Positions 54,446 through 63,979 of a DNA stretch of 64,000 nt are shown here, piece after piece. The notes under the pieces are model-generated. The model did not search any database. It was not told the origin of the DNA and saw only the letters and a list, made by a program, of their open reading frames with translations. The stretch covers positions 2,375,001-2,439,000 of the forward strand of contig NZ_CP018097.1 of the NCBI RefSeq assembly GCF_001886695.1, read 5' to 3'. The DNA is from Aurantiacibacter gangjinensis (GTDB lineage Bacteria > Pseudomonadota > Alphaproteobacteria > Sphingomonadales > Sphingomonadaceae). The translations under genes were made by a program, and so were the position numbers. Within the stretch, counting starts at the first letter, position 1. The number at the start of each line of letters is the position of its first letter.

Positions 54446-55477
54446 GTGAAATTCATGCGTTACGTTGAAATCGGCCTCGCGGTGCTGGCCGCACTGGCCG
54501 TGCTGGTATCGCTGCTACCTACCGATATGTGGTTCGTACGCACGGTGGACCTGGTGCGCGAACCGATGTCATGGGCAGCGCTGGTCCTGCTGGTGCTGGG
54601 CGTCATTTTTCTGCGCGGCTGGGACCGCAAAGTTGTGCCAGCATTGCTCGGCCTCGTCATCGTCATCAACTTGTGGCGTATGTGGCCCTACCTTCCCTTC
54701 GGCGCGACCGAGATTGCGCTCAGCGAACCTGTCGAGACCGACCGCTGCTTCACCGCGCTGGCGGTGAATGTGAAGGTGAAGAACGAGGATTATGCAGGTA
54801 TCGCGCAGCAGGTGCGCAGCGTCGATCCCGATGTGCTTTTCCTGATGGAAACCGACGAGCGTTGGGTGCGCGAATTGCAGGATGTCATCACGCCCTATCC
54901 CACCAGCCGCGCCCATCCGCAGCCAGAAGCGTTCGGCCTCGTCTTCGCCAGCCGCGTGCCGGCGTCGCGCCTCTCCATCGTGGAGAACACGCACCGCGAT
55001 ACGCCAACCGTTTACGCCACGCTGCAACTGGAGGGCACGGCGCCGGTCGAATTCATCGGCCTGCATCCCAAGCCGCCACTGCCCGGCTGGAATACCGAGG
55101 AGCGCGACGAAAACATCATCCGCGCCGGCACCGATACGCCCGACAGCCTGCCCGACGGCGTGACCATGGGCGACTTCAACGATGTGCCATGGTCGCGCAC
55201 CACCACCGCCTTTCGCGAGGAAGGAAACTGGCGCGACCCGCGCGTCGGGCGCGGCACGTTCCCCACCTTCCCGTCTGACTATCTGTTGCTCGGCTGGCCG
55301 CTGGACCAGCTCATGGTGCGCGGCGATGTGCGCATTCGCAGCTTCGAGGTCATGCCCGATAACGGATCCGACCACCGCGCCATGTTCGGCGAATTCTGCG
55401 TGCCGCGCGACAGCAATGCGGCGCGCGCCGGCCAAACTTCGCCGCCAGGGGAAAGTGCCCTTGAACCTGCAGAGTAG
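54446..55477 (+). CDS. Membrane-anchored endonuclease/exonuclease/phosphatase family protein
   Basis: 343 residues. GTG start at 54446 (CAGGGAGAAG upstream); the next ATG is 9 bases on. Two or three N-terminal membrane helices (residues 8-25, 42-58, 64-82) then an EEP domain with VTMGDFNDVPWS and GSDHRAMFGEF catalytic motifs, and an LFLMETDERW Glu. Predicted enzyme in periplasm acting on a phosphodiester; target unknown. Confidence 0.88.
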   Translation: MKFMRYVEIGLAVLAALAVLVSLLPTDMWFVRTVDLVREPMSWAALVLLVLGVIFLRGWDRKVVPALLGLVIVINLWRMWPYLPFGATEIALSEPVETDRCFTALAVNVKVKNEDYAGIAQQVRSVDPDVLFLMETDERWVRELQDVITPYPTSRAHPQPEAFGLVFASRVPASRLSIVENTHRDTPTVYATLQLEGTAPVEFIGLHPKPPLPGWNTEERDENIIRAGTDTPDSLPDGVTMGDFNDVPWSRTTTAFREEGNWRDPRVGRGTFPTFPSDYLLLGWPLDQLMVRGDVRIRSFEVMPDNGSDHRAMFGEFCVPRDSNAARAGQTSPPGESALEPAE

Positions 55478-55507
55478 GGTCGGGGACCGGCGCAGGCCAC
55501 GCGATCG

Positions 55508-55541
55508 TTAACCCTCTTCCGCAATCGCAAATTAACCCTCT
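55508..55541. promoter_or_regulatory. Tandem TTAACCCTCT direct repeats
   Basis: The 10-mer TTAACCCTCT is at 55508 and 55532, 24 bases apart, in the 105 bases upstream of a small membrane protein gene. It could be an operator or two CtrA-like half sites. Function unknown. Confidence 0.3.
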
Positions 55542-55582
55542 CATGTGCAGCCTTGCGCCATTCGCAGAGGGATTATGCGATC

Positions 55583-55744
55583 ATGATGAACTTTATCGTC
55601 ATCGCAGCGATGGGGCTGATGCTGCTGGTGCTTGTGAAAGACAGCAAGGTGCGACGCCAGCGTCAGGCGGGCCAAGCCGGTGCCGTCGCGCTTGTCGGCC
55701 TTGGCGTTGCCGGGGCGATTTATTCCGGGTTCGCCGCTTCCTGA
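55583..55744 (+). CDS. Small membrane protein, unknown
   Basis: 53 residues from the ATG at 55583 (AGAGGGA upstream). Helix 1 FIVIAAMGLMLLVLVKD, basic loop KVRRQRQ, helix 2 GAVALVGLGVAGAIYSGF. No family recognised. It overlaps the cyclotransferase gene by 25 bases, tail-to-tail. Preceded by the 24-base-spaced direct repeats. Confidence 0.6.
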   Translation: MMNFIVIAAMGLMLLVLVKDSKVRRQRQAGQAGAVALVGLGVAGAIYSGFAAS

Positions 55745-56592
55745 CCGGCATCCGGCGATGGGGCCAATCGCGGCACGAGACTGATTTCGAACAGGGTGGG
55801 CCATAGCTTGCCTGTCACGAACAGGCGGTCGTTCTCCGCGTCATGCGCAATGCCGTTCAGCACAGCATCGTGTTCCACGATCTCGATCCGTTCGGTGATG
55901 GGGCTCAGGTCGATGGCGCGCACCACTTCGCCGGTCGCCGGATCGATGCCGACGATCACGCGCGAGAACCAGATATTGGCGTAGATCAGCCCGTCGATCA
56001 CTTCGAGCTCGTTCAGATCCTTCAGCGGCTCGCCTTCGATAGTGACGACAAGCTCGCGTTGCACATCCAGCGTTTCCGGATCGATGAAGCGCAGCACTGC
56101 CGTTCCATCTGAAAAGACGAGGCTGTCCTCGAAAGTGGTCAGACCCCATCCCTCGAACGGAAAATCGTCGCGGCTTTCGATGGGAGAGAGATCTGACAGG
56201 GTCCAGCGATGCACCACGCCGTGCATCCATGTCAGGCTAACCAGCTCGTCCTGCCAGACGGTCAGCCCCTCTCCGAATTGGTCGGGCGGAATGTCGCTGG
56301 CGGCCAGCACTTCGCCGGTTTCCAGATCGACGCGGCGGACTTGCGACTGGCCTTCGCGGCCCGTGCTTTCGTAAAGATGGCCGTAGTGCCACAGCAGGCC
56401 TTGGGTAAACGCGGCCGGATCGTGCGGATATTCCGCCACGATCTCGACATCGAAAATCTCGATGGGGCGTGGCGCTTCGGCCTGTGTTTCCACCGCAGCA
56501 GGCGCAGGCTGCACATCCTGCGCATGGGCGGGCAGCCACAGCAGGGCCGCCGCCGCCAGCGGAGAAAGAAGGTGTCGAAGGGTCGTCATCAC
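55720..56592 (-). CDS. Glutaminyl-peptide cyclotransferase (glutamine cyclotransferase family)
   Basis: 290 residues. Signal peptide MMTTLRHLLSPLAAAALLWL ... AHA then a five-bladed propeller: FTQGLLWHYGHLYESTGREGQS, FGEGLTVWQDELVSLTW, ELEVIDGLIYANIWFSRVIVGID, LNGIAHDAENDRLFVTGKLWP. Family converts N-terminal glutamine to pyroglutamate. Periplasmic. Two DUF937-like genes follow downstream on the same strand order before it (56.6-57.5 kb). Confidence 0.9.
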   Translation of the reverse strand: MMTTLRHLLSPLAAAALLWLPAHAQDVQPAPAAVETQAEAPRPIEIFDVEIVAEYPHDPAAFTQGLLWHYGHLYESTGREGQSQVRRVDLETGEVLAASDIPPDQFGEGLTVWQDELVSLTWMHGVVHRWTLSDLSPIESRDDFPFEGWGLTTFEDSLVFSDGTAVLRFIDPETLDVQRELVVTIEGEPLKDLNELEVIDGLIYANIWFSRVIVGIDPATGEVVRAIDLSPITERIEIVEHDAVLNGIAHDAENDRLFVTGKLWPTLFEISLVPRLAPSPDAGQEAANPE

Positions 56593-56640
56593 GCTCGCCC
56601 TAATGCCTGCCGGTGAACCGGCGATGACGCGAAGGCTCGC

Positions 56641-57213
56641 TCAGCGGCGCGCCATGCCCGACATGACCTGCCCCAGCAGCCCGCCCAGCGCACCGCCCAG
56701 CGGGTTGTTGCCGCCGCCCGACGGTGTCGCCGCGCTGCCGCCGTCGCGGTTCATCATGTAGCCCATCACCGCCATGGCGAGGATCGGCAGCATGCGCTTC
56801 AGCACATCGCTGCTGATTCCGGTCGACCCGGCAACTTCCTCCGCAACGCCGCGGCTCACATCCTTGTTGCCGAAAATTTCTCCGAGGATGTCATTGCCCG
56901 CCTGCGTCGGCGTGGGTTCGCGCTTCAACACGCTGTCGAGCAACATGCCACCCAGCGCCCCGCCCAATCCGCCGCCCAATCCGCCGCCAAGGCCGCCTGC
57001 CGAGCCTTGCCCGCCGGCGCCCAGCGCCCCGCCCAGCACATCGGCAAGGCCGCCCATGCCGCTTTGCGAGCCGGCGGTGCGGCGACCCATCCCCGCCACG
57101 ATGGCGGGCAAGAGAGCGCCTGCACCAGTGCGCGCGGTCTGCTCATCGATGTTCAGCTCGCGCGCCATGCTTTCGATGATGCCTTGCTGCTGCAGGATCT
57201 GGCTGAGGTTCAT
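56641..57213 (-). CDS. DUF937 family protein
   Basis: 190 residues. N-terminal LSQILQQQGIIESMARELNIDEQTART resembles the DUF937 helical start; the middle is glycine-rich (GGLGGGLGGGLGGALGG). The DUF937 pattern continues with GVAEEVAGSTGISSDVLKRMLPILAMAVMG. Function unknown. Its start shares a base with the stop of the upstream gene (TGATG), so coupled. Confidence 0.8.
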   Translation of the reverse strand: MNLSQILQQQGIIESMARELNIDEQTARTGAGALLPAIVAGMGRRTAGSQSGMGGLADVLGGALGAGGQGSAGGLGGGLGGGLGGALGGMLLDSVLKREPTPTQAGNDILGEIFGNKDVSRGVAEEVAGSTGISSDVLKRMLPILAMAVMGYMMNRDGGSAATPSGGGNNPLGGALGGLLGQVMSGMARR

Positions 57214-57533
57214 CAGTTTTTACCGAACAGCTTGCCAGCCGCGCTGGTGATGTCGTTCAGCGGATTGCCGTCATGGTCGCGGTCAAGGATCTGCATGAAG
57301 TTCTGCAGCGAACCTTCGCCGCCCACATGCTCCATCACCTGGCTCAGCACGCCCTGGTCGATACCGCTCTTGTCGGCTGCGACCTGCATGGTGTCGCCTT
57401 CGGCATGGTGGCCTTCGGTCAGCGCGGCAATCGCTCGTTCGGCGGTTTCCTGATCGATGCCGATCTTCTCCGCCATGTTCTTTACCGTGGGGTGATTATG
57501 GGCGGCGTTCTTGATCTGGTCGAAAATGCTCAT
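57213..57533 (-). CDS. Small DUF937-like protein
   Basis: 106 residues from the ATG at 57533 (AGGAG upstream). Helical, FDQIKNAAHNHPTVKNMAEKIGIDQETAERAIAAL with the same I-D-Q-E-T-A-x-R motif as the 190-residue neighbour, and a LDRDHDGNPLNDI calcium-like Asp loop near residue 85. Function unknown. Adjacent paralogue-like pair. Confidence 0.75.
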   Translation of the reverse strand: MSIFDQIKNAAHNHPTVKNMAEKIGIDQETAERAIAALTEGHHAEGDTMQVAADKSGIDQGVLSQVMEHVGGEGSLQNFMQILDRDHDGNPLNDITSAAGKLFGKN

Positions 57534-57591
57534 CGAAACTCTCCTGTTGGTGGTCGTGTCATCAATGAGGCTAGCGCGCCATTGTGCCAAT

Positions 57592-57629
57592 AAAAAGACC
57601 CCGCCCGGCTCGCACCAGACGGGGTCTTT
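57592..57629 (-). terminator. Intrinsic terminator of pckA
   Basis: On the minus strand AAAGACCCCG ... CGGGGTCTTT stem followed by TTTTT. About 25 bases after the pckA stop. Confidence 0.85.
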
Positions 57630-57654
57630 CCCTCTCCAGCTCGGAAACTGAGGA

Positions 57655-59262
57655 TCAGGCGCTTTGCGGAGCGGCCTGGCGAACGCCCTCGTCGACATGT
57701 GCGGCGAAAGGCTGGAAGTTGTTCACGAACAGCTCGACCAGCTTGTGCGCGGTGCGATCGTATTCGTCCTGGTCGGTCCATGTGCTGCGCGGATCTAGGA
57801 TGGACTGGTCGATTCCCGCTTCTTCCAGCGCGGGCACATGCACCGGCACGTCGAAGCCGAAATTGGCATCTTTGCGGTATTCGACATCGTCCAGCCTGCC
57901 ATCGAGCGCGGCGTTGAGCAGGCCGCGCGTCGCCTTGATTGGCATGCGGTTTCCCACGCCGTATTTGCCGCCCGTCCAGCCGGTGTTGAGCAGCCAGCAC
58001 TGCACATTGCCCTCGGCGATGCGCTTTTTCAGCAAATTGCCATAGACCGAAGGATGACGCGGCATGAAGGGCGCGCCGAAACAGGTGCTGAAGGTCGCCT
58101 CGGGCTCTGTCACGCCGATCTCGGTGCCCGCCACCTTGGCGGTGTAGCCAGAGAGGAAGTGGTACATCGCCTGGTCCGGCGTCAGCCGCGCGATCGGGGG
58201 CAGCACGCCGAAGGCATCGGCGGTCAGCATGATGACGTTGCTGGGCACCGGGCCCATATTGTTTTCGGACGTGTTGGGAATGAAGTCGATGGGATAGGCA
58301 CCGCGGCTGTTCTCGGCGAGCGAGTTGTCGTCGAAATCGAGTTCGCGCGTATCCTTGTCCATCACCACATTTTCCAGCACCGTGCCGAACATGCGGGTGG
58401 TGGCGTAGATTTCGGGCTCGGCTTCTGCGGAAAGGCGGATCATTTTTGCATAGCAGCCGCCTTCGAAATTGAAGACCGCCGTATCCGACCAGCCATGCTC
58501 GTCATCGCCGATCAGCGTGCGGCTGGCATCGGCGGAAAGCGTTGTTTTTCCGGTGCCCGAAAGGCCGAAGAACACCGCCGTCTTGCCATCCGGGCCGACA
58601 TTGGCGCTGCAGTGCATGGGCATCACGCCCTTGGGCGGCAGCAGGTAGTTGAGGATGCCGAAAACGCTCTTCTTCATCTCGCCCGCATATTGCGTGCCGC
58701 CGATCAAGATCAGCTTTTCCGAGAGGTTCACGGCCACCACGGTTTCGCTACGCGTGCCGTGCCGGTCGGGGTCGGCCTTGAAGCTGGGCAGGTCGATCAC
58801 GGTGTATTCCGCTGCAAAATCGGCCAGCTCGGCTTCGGTCGGGCGGCACAGCATGGTGCGGATGAAAAGGTTGTGCCAGGCGAACTCGTTTATCACCTGC
58901 ACCGCTACGCGGTGTTCGGGCTGGCTACCGCCGAAAAGCTGCGCGGTGTAGAGCGTGTCCTTCGTGCCGAGATGAGCGAGAAAATCCTCTTTCAACGCCG
59001 CGAAATGCTCAGGCGACATGCTGGCATTGTTGTCCCACCACACCGTCTCTTCGGTCTCGCCATCGCGCACGATGAACTTGTCTTTCGCGCTGCGGCCGGT
59101 GTGCTTGCCCGTCTCGACCACCAGAGGTCCGTGCTTTGCCAGACGCCCCTCGCCATTGGCCAGCGCATGTTCGACAAGCGCAGCGGTTTTCAGATTGGCG
59201 TGAATGGTAGCATCGGTCGCAATGCCCAGATCGGCATGCGACACCTCATGGGTGTATGACAC
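57655..59262 (-). CDS. pckA: Phosphoenolpyruvate carboxykinase (ATP)
   Basis: 535 residues. GTG start at 59262 with AGGAGGAG six bases before. First committed step of gluconeogenesis, oxaloacetate to [18 protein letters not shown] (P-loop), [22 protein letters not shown] and [13 protein letters not shown]. Ends in a strong terminator. Divergent from chvI; in Agrobacterium pckA was reported to be under ChvG/ChvI control, so the shared 238-base region is the likely control DNA. Confidence 0.97.
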   Translation of the reverse strand: MSYTHEVSHADLGIATDATIHANLKTAALVEHALANGEGRLAKHGPLVVETGKHTGRSAKDKFIVRDGETEETVWWDNNASMSPEHFAALKEDFLAHLGTKDTLYTAQLFGGSQPEHRVAVQVINEFAWHNLFIRTMLCRPTEAELADFAAEYTVIDLPSFKADPDRHGTRSETVVAVNLSEKLILIGGTQYAGEMKKSVFGILNYLLPPKGVMPMHCSANVGPDGKTAVFFGLSGTGKTTLSADASRTLIGDDEHGWSDTAVFNFEGGCYAKMIRLSAEAEPEIYATTRMFGTVLENVVMDKDTRELDFDDNSLAENSRGAYPIDFIPNTSENNMGPVPSNVIMLTADAFGVLPPIARLTPDQAMYHFLSGYTAKVAGTEIGVTEPEATFSTCFGAPFMPRHPSVYGNLLKKRIAEGNVQCWLLNTGWTGGKYGVGNRMPIKATRGLLNAALDGRLDDVEYRKDANFGFDVPVHVPALEEAGIDQSILDPRSTWTDQDEYDRTAHKLVELFVNNFQPFAAHVDEGVRQAAPQSA

Positions 59263-59394
59263 GTTGCTCTCCTCCTAGAACGGTCAAGATGTAGGGGGCG
59301 GCAGGCGTGGCCGGGCCGCTCTCAAGGGCGCGCATAGTGAGAGATGATTGCGGCGTCAATTTGGCTGGCGGAAGGTTGATCTATCACAGTTTTG

Positions 59395-59410
59395 TTGTGA
59401 GCGTTCACAT
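59395..59410. promoter_or_regulatory. LacI-family-like operator between pckA and chvI
   Basis: TTGTGAGCGTTCACAT, 14 of 16 matches to the LacI-type operator TTGTGAGCGCTCACAA. 135 bases from the pckA start, 91 from chvI. No LacI-type gene is in the window. Confidence 0.4.
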
Positions 59411-59500
59411 AACCTCAGGCGCCTGTCTGCCAGCGCGTTATCCAGCGATTTATTGCCAATCGCCCGTGCGAAAGTTAGGTCTGCGCTGGCAAGGAGCGTC

Positions 59501-60268
59501 ATGACCGAACTTACCACCAGCGATGCAGAGACGAACGCCGGAACCACAGCCGGACAGCGCGTGATCGCGCTGGTCGACGATGATCGCAACATCCTCACCA
59601 CTCTCTCCATCGCATTGCAGGCCGAAGGCTATGCCACCCGCCTTTACTCCGATGGCGAGGCGGCCTTGGATGCGCTGTTGCACAACCCGCCCGACCTGGC
59701 CGTGTTCGACATCAAGATGCCGCGCATGAACGGGATGGAATTGCTGCAAAAGCTGCGGGAGACATCGCAGCTGCCGGTCATCTTCCTCACCAGCAAGGAT
59801 GAGGAGGAGGACGAGGAAGCTGGCCTTGCCATGGGCGCGGACGATTATATCGCGAAGCCTTTCAGCCAGCGCCTGCTGCTGGCCCGCATCCGCGCCATCC
59901 TGCGCCGCGCCGCGCCGCTGCCCGTTAGCGAGGACGATCCCGTGCCTATGCCGAAGGCGGAGCATGAGGTCATCACGCGCGGTCGCCTCGCCATGGATCC
60001 GGCGCGGCACCAGGTAACCTGGGATGGGCGCGCGGTCAGTCTGACGGTCACCGAATTCCTGATCCTCGAAGCGCTGGCCGCCCGGCCCGGCGTTATCAAG
60101 AGCCGCAACCAGCTGATGGATGCGGCTTACCCGGACGATGTCTTCGTCGATGACCGCACTGTCGATTCCCACATCAAGCGCCTGCGCCGCAAGTTCCGCG
60201 CCGTCGATTCCGATTTCACCGCGATCGAGACACTGTACGGGGCAGGCTACAGCTTCTCCGATGGCTGA
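59501..60268 (+). CDS. chvI: Two-component response regulator ChvI
   Basis: 255 residues from the ATG at 59501 (AAGGAGCG). Receiver domain with ALVDDDRNI acidic pocket, phospho-Asp70 ([12 protein letters not shown]) and Lys119 (DYIAKPFS), winged-helix OmpR-type DNA-binding domain ([38 protein letters not shown]). Acid/envelope stress response in alphaproteobacteria. Start overlaps chvG by 8 bases. Divergent from pckA. Longer N-terminus than the Agrobacterium form by about 15 residues. Confidence 0.93.
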   Translation: MTELTTSDAETNAGTTAGQRVIALVDDDRNILTTLSIALQAEGYATRLYSDGEAALDALLHNPPDLAVFDIKMPRMNGMELLQKLRETSQLPVIFLTSKDEEEDEEAGLAMGADDYIAKPFSQRLLLARIRAILRRAAPLPVSEDDPVPMPKAEHEVITRGRLAMDPARHQVTWDGRAVSLTVTEFLILEALAARPGVIKSRNQLMDAAYPDDVFVDDRTVDSHIKRLRRKFRAVDSDFTAIETLYGAGYSFSDG

Positions 60269-61829
60269 CAGCACTGTCGACAACAGCCTGCAGGCATCGC
60301 GGCTGGAGCGGATACCCTTTCCCTTCGGTCGTTCGCTGACGGCGCGCATATTGACGGTGAACCTGATCCCGCTGCTGGTGCTGGCGGGCAGCCTGTTCTT
60401 CCTCGATTCCTACCGGCGACAGCTGCTGGACGAGCGTTTCAAGCTCGCTCGGATCGAAGCGCAGATCACTGCCGAGGCGCTGGCAGGCGCGACGCGCGAG
60501 CGGCAGGAAGCGTTGCTCAGCCAGATCGGGCGCGAACAGCGTATGCGGCTGCGCATGTACGACACCGAAGGCACGCTTATCGCCGACAGTTTCGCCCTCG
60601 ACCAGCCCAGCTTCACCTTCGGCGATCCGGATGCGGAACCATTCCTCGAAGATTTCGCCCGCTGGACCGACAGCGCGGTAAACTTCGCGGTCGGCGCGCC
60701 GTCGCCGCCCGACTATGTCGAGCCCGAAAGCACCTCGGCAGACGGCTGGCCGGAACTGGCCCGCGTGCGCCAGCAAGGCCTCACCCAGATCGAATTGCGC
60801 CGCGCGCCCGACGGCACTCCTGTCATCAACGCCGCTGCGCCGGTCGGTCTGGCGGGCGCAACCCTGCTCACCACCCGCAATGCCAGCGACATCACCGCCG
60901 CCGTGCGCAGCGCGCGCTCCGACCTGATGACGATCATCCTGCTGGCGCTCGCCGTTTCGACCATCCTTTCGCTCTACCTTGCCAACACCATCATCGGCCC
61001 GCTACGTCGCTTGGGCCTTGCCACTTCCCGCGTGCGGCTGGGGCGGGAGCGCGATGTCGAGGTGCCGCGCATGGACAGCCGCGAGGACGAGATCGGCGTG
61101 CTCGCCCGCGCCGTATCCGACATGACGGCCGCCCTGCGCCACCGCATCGACGCGGTGGAAAGCTTCGCCGCCGATGTCGCGCACGAGATCAAGAACCCGC
61201 TCGCATCCCTGCGCAGCGCCACCGAATCGCTGCCCAAGGTGGAGGAACCGGACCTGCGCGCCCAGTTGGTTGACGTCGCCGCCCACGATGTGCGCCGGAT
61301 CGACCGGCTGGTGAGCGAAATCAGCGAGGCGAGCCGCATCGATGCCGAACTCAGCCGCGCGACGTTCGAGCCGGTGGAACTGGGCACGCTGTTCGCCAAT
61401 GTCATCGCCCGCAAGGTGGAGCGCGGCGAAAATCGCGGCTGCGATATGCAGGTGGTCAGCAACACCGTGCGCGACGTGGTGCTGGGCGTCCCTATCCGGC
61501 TGGAGCGCGTCGCCGAGAACCTGCTCGACAATGCCGTCTCCTTCTCTCCCGAAGGCGGGCGCATCACCGTCACCATCGACCATGGGGCCGACACCGTCAC
61601 CGCGCGCATTTGCGACGAAGGCCCCGGCATCCCCGAAGAAGCGCGCGAGAAGGTCTTCACCCGTTTCCACTCGCACCGCCCCGAAGGCGAGGAATATGGC
61701 AACCATTCGGGTCTCGGCCTCGCCATCGGGCGTGCGATTGCCGAAGCGCATGACGGATCGCTGCGCGTGGGAGAAAGTGCTGCGGATTTGGGCGGCGCGT
61801 GCCTTGTCCTCGAACTGCCTGCCGCGTAA
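60261..61829 (+). CDS. chvG: Sensor histidine kinase ChvG
   Basis: 522 residues from the ATG at 60261, overlapping the chvI end. TM1 near 30-48 ([19 protein letters not shown]), periplasmic sensor about 50-225, TM2 ([19 protein letters not shown]), HAMP with [20 protein letters not shown]-box [19 protein letters not shown]-box [14 protein letters not shown]-boxes [16 protein letters not shown] and HSGLGLAIG. Phosphorylates ChvI. Downstream hprK starts 11 bases after its stop. Confidence 0.93.
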   Translation: MADSTVDNSLQASRLERIPFPFGRSLTARILTVNLIPLLVLAGSLFFLDSYRRQLLDERFKLARIEAQITAEALAGATRERQEALLSQIGREQRMRLRMYDTEGTLIADSFALDQPSFTFGDPDAEPFLEDFARWTDSAVNFAVGAPSPPDYVEPESTSADGWPELARVRQQGLTQIELRRAPDGTPVINAAAPVGLAGATLLTTRNASDITAAVRSARSDLMTIILLALAVSTILSLYLANTIIGPLRRLGLATSRVRLGRERDVEVPRMDSREDEIGVLARAVSDMTAALRHRIDAVESFAADVAHEIKNPLASLRSATESLPKVEEPDLRAQLVDVAAHDVRRIDRLVSEISEASRIDAELSRATFEPVELGTLFANVIARKVERGENRGCDMQVVSNTVRDVVLGVPIRLERVAENLLDNAVSFSPEGGRITVTIDHGADTVTARICDEGPGIPEEAREKVFTRFHSHRPEGEEYGNHSGLGLAIGRAIAEAHDGSLRVGESAADLGGACLVLELPAA

Positions 61830-61840
61830 TCCCGAACAGC

Positions 61841-62260
61841 ATGAGCACGACCCTTCCCAATGTCAGCTGCGTTGCCATGCGTGGGCGCGCCATGCTCATC
61901 ACCGGCGGACCGGGCAGCGGCAAATCCAGCCTGGCCCTCGCGCTGATGGATCGCGGCGCGGAGCTAATCGGTGATGATGGAGTCACGCTGGCGCAGGTCG
62001 GCGAACTGGTCGTCGCGACGCCGCCTCCCAACACCGAAGGGCTGATCGAAATCCGCAATGTCGGCCTGCTCGAAGTTCCCACCGCGCGGGCACCGGTGGC
62101 CATCGTGATCAATCTCGATCCCGATGCGGAGAGGCTGCCGCTGGGCCATGGCGCGGCGATGCTGCTCGGCAAGGAAGTGCCGCAGGTCGACCTCTATCCG
62201 GACACGCCTGCCCTGCCCTTGCGCGCCGAGGCGGCACTGGAAATGCACGGTCTGGACTGA
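61841..62260 (+). CDS. hprK: HPr kinase/phosphorylase, catalytic domain only
   Basis: 139 residues from ATG 61841; full-length HprK is about 310. GRAMLITGGPGSGKSSLALALMDRG has the P-loop, and GAELIGDDGVTLAQ the next region. The N-terminal domain is missing, as usual in alphaproteobacterial HprK. It phosphorylates the Ser of HPr. In line with ptsO/HPr and EIIA genes downstream. Confidence 0.9.
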   Translation: MSTTLPNVSCVAMRGRAMLITGGPGSGKSSLALALMDRGAELIGDDGVTLAQVGELVVATPPPNTEGLIEIRNVGLLEVPTARAPVAIVINLDPDAERLPLGHGAAMLLGKEVPQVDLYPDTPALPLRAEAALEMHGLD

Positions 62261-62292
62261 AGGCCCTCTTCACATTCATCAATTGTGCGCGC

Positions 62293-63216
62293 ATGTGGCT
62301 TTCCATGGCTGCAAACGCTTCCGCACCCGCCCAGCGCATCCTGCTTGTGACCGGCATGTTGGGCGCGGGCAAATCGACCGCGCTGCGCGAACTCGAAGAC
62401 CTTGGCTGGGAATCGATCGACAATTTTCCGATCCGCCTGCTCGACCGGATGGTGGGCGGCGATGCCGTGGCAGGCTCGCTCGCCATCGGTTTCGATTGCC
62501 GCACGCGCGGCTTCGTGCCCGCCGAAATCATCGAGCAGGTGAAGCACTGGGTGGAGGAGGACGAGAACCTCACCATCAGCACGCTGTTCCTCGATTGCGC
62601 GGGGCATGAACTGGAGCGGCGTTTCAACGAAACGCGGCGCCGCCATTTCCTCGCAGGCGACCTGCCCGTCTCTTCCGGCATATCGGCGGAGCGTGAATTG
62701 CTCAGCCCGCTGCGCCGCTGGGCCAATGTGCTGATCGACACCACCGATTTTTCCACCAACGACCTGAAACAGACGATCCGCGACCAATTTTCGCAAACCG
62801 CCCCTGCCGAGATGACGGTGACGGTATCGAGTTTCGGCTTTGCGCGCGGCAAGCCGCCCACGGCCGATTTGGTGTTCGACATGCGCTATCTCGCCAATCC
62901 GCATTGGGAAGAGGGGCTTCGCGAACAGACCGGGCTGGACGAAGGCGTAGGCGAATTTATCGAAAGCAATCCGATATTTGCATCCAGCTTCTCGAAAATC
63001 CGTGCATTGCTGCTGGAACTTCTGCCGCAATATGCGGAGCAGGGAAAAACCTATGTGAACATCGCCTTCGGTTGTACCGGCGGGAGACACCGCAGCGTTT
63101 ACACAGCGGAGAAGATGGCGCAGGTCTTGCGCGAAGGCGGCTTTTCGCCCACCGTCCTGCATCGCAATCTGGGATCGCGAGCCGAGGATCTGGTGGAAGG
63201 GAGCCAGCATCCATGA
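62293..63216 (+). CDS. rapZ: RapZ/YvcJ-type nucleotide-binding protein
   Basis: 307 residues; an inner ATG at 62305 is a possible start. P-loop VTGMLGAGKSTALRELEDLG, DNFPIRLLDRM, FDCRTRG, DMRYLANPHWEEGLREQTG, GCTGGRHRSVYTAEKMA. In E. coli it is an RNase adaptor of amino-sugar control; in alphaproteobacteria it belongs to the PTS regulatory set. Spacing 32 bases from hprK. Confidence 0.93.
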   Translation: MWLSMAANASAPAQRILLVTGMLGAGKSTALRELEDLGWESIDNFPIRLLDRMVGGDAVAGSLAIGFDCRTRGFVPAEIIEQVKHWVEEDENLTISTLFLDCAGHELERRFNETRRRHFLAGDLPVSSGISAERELLSPLRRWANVLIDTTDFSTNDLKQTIRDQFSQTAPAEMTVTVSSFGFARGKPPTADLVFDMRYLANPHWEEGLREQTGLDEGVGEFIESNPIFASSFSKIRALLLELLPQYAEQGKTYVNIAFGCTGGRHRSVYTAEKMAQVLREGGFSPTVLHRNLGSRAEDLVEGSQHP

Positions 63217-63270
63217 GCGCCAAGCGATCCGCCCTGTCGGTTTGAATAGGTAGAAGAACGCCCTCCCCCG

Positions 63271-63675
63271 ATGATTGGTATCATTCTCGTCACCCACGGC
63301 CAGCTGGCCGAGGAATTTGTCGCCGCCATGGAACATGTGGTGGGCCGGCAGGATGCGGTCGCCACGATCTGCATCGGGCCGAATGACGATATGGAAGAGC
63401 GTCGCCGCGAAATCGCCGAAGCGATCGAGCGCGTCGATACAGGCGCGGGCGCGATCCTGCTGACCGACCTTTTCGGCGGCACGCCGTCCAACCTCGCCAT
63501 CTCGCTATTGGAGGCGGGACGGACCGAGGTGATCGCCGGCATCAACCTGCCCATGCTGATCCGCCTGGCGGGCGCGCGCAAGGAATTGCCGCTCCTCAAG
63601 GCCGCGCAGGCCGCGCGTGAGGCGGGGCGCAATTACATCACACTCGCATCGGAATTTCTGGGGCAGGACGCCTGA
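63271..63675 (+). CDS. PTS EIIA component, mannose/fructose type
   Basis: 134 residues. MIGIILVTHGQLAEEF gives the phospho-His9; DLFGGTPSNLAISLLE is the next conserved block. No EIIB or EIIC is found near it, so it is presumably regulatory. 19 bases before HPr. Confidence 0.9.
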   Translation: MIGIILVTHGQLAEEFVAAMEHVVGRQDAVATICIGPNDDMEERRREIAEAIERVDTGAGAILLTDLFGGTPSNLAISLLEAGRTEVIAGINLPMLIRLAGARKELPLLKAAQAAREAGRNYITLASEFLGQDA

Positions 63676-63694
63676 TAGGGAATTGGGAGGGCAG

Positions 63695-63970
63695 ATGAGC
63701 GAAGCAAGCCGACAGGTCGTCATCCCCAACAAGCGCGGACTGCATGCTCGCGCCAGCGCCAAATTCGTCAGCATGGTGGCGGAGATGGACAATCACAAAG
63801 TGGCTGTCGAAAAAGACGATCACAGTGCCGCGGGCGGCTCGATCCTGGGGCTGATGATGCTGGGCGCCGCCATGGGGGACACGGTCACCCTGAAGGTCGA
63901 AGGCCCGGAAGCAGAGGCGAAGCTGGGCGCGCTGGTGGCGCTGGTCGAAGGCAAGTTCGGCGAGGACTGA
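63695..63970 (+). CDS. HPr phosphocarrier protein
   Basis: 91 residues from the ATG at 63695 (GGGAGG upstream). IPNKRGLHARASAKFVS has phospho-His17 and GGSILGLMMLGA has Ser49, the HprK target. Takes phosphate from EI (ptsP, not in the window) and hands it to EIIA. Both regulatory sites intact. Confidence 0.95.
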   Translation: MSEASRQVVIPNKRGLHARASAKFVSMVAEMDNHKVAVEKDDHSAAGGSILGLMMLGAAMGDTVTLKVEGPEAEAKLGALVALVEGKFGED

Positions 63971-63979
63971 GAGCCAGCC

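Noticed and set aside
57838-59259. 473-codon plus-strand open frame opposite pckA
   Set aside because: Mirror of pckA in GC-rich DNA with no supporting feature.
59395-59410. CRP site
   Set aside because: The two arms are 4 bases apart; CRP needs 6. Matches a LacI-type operator better.
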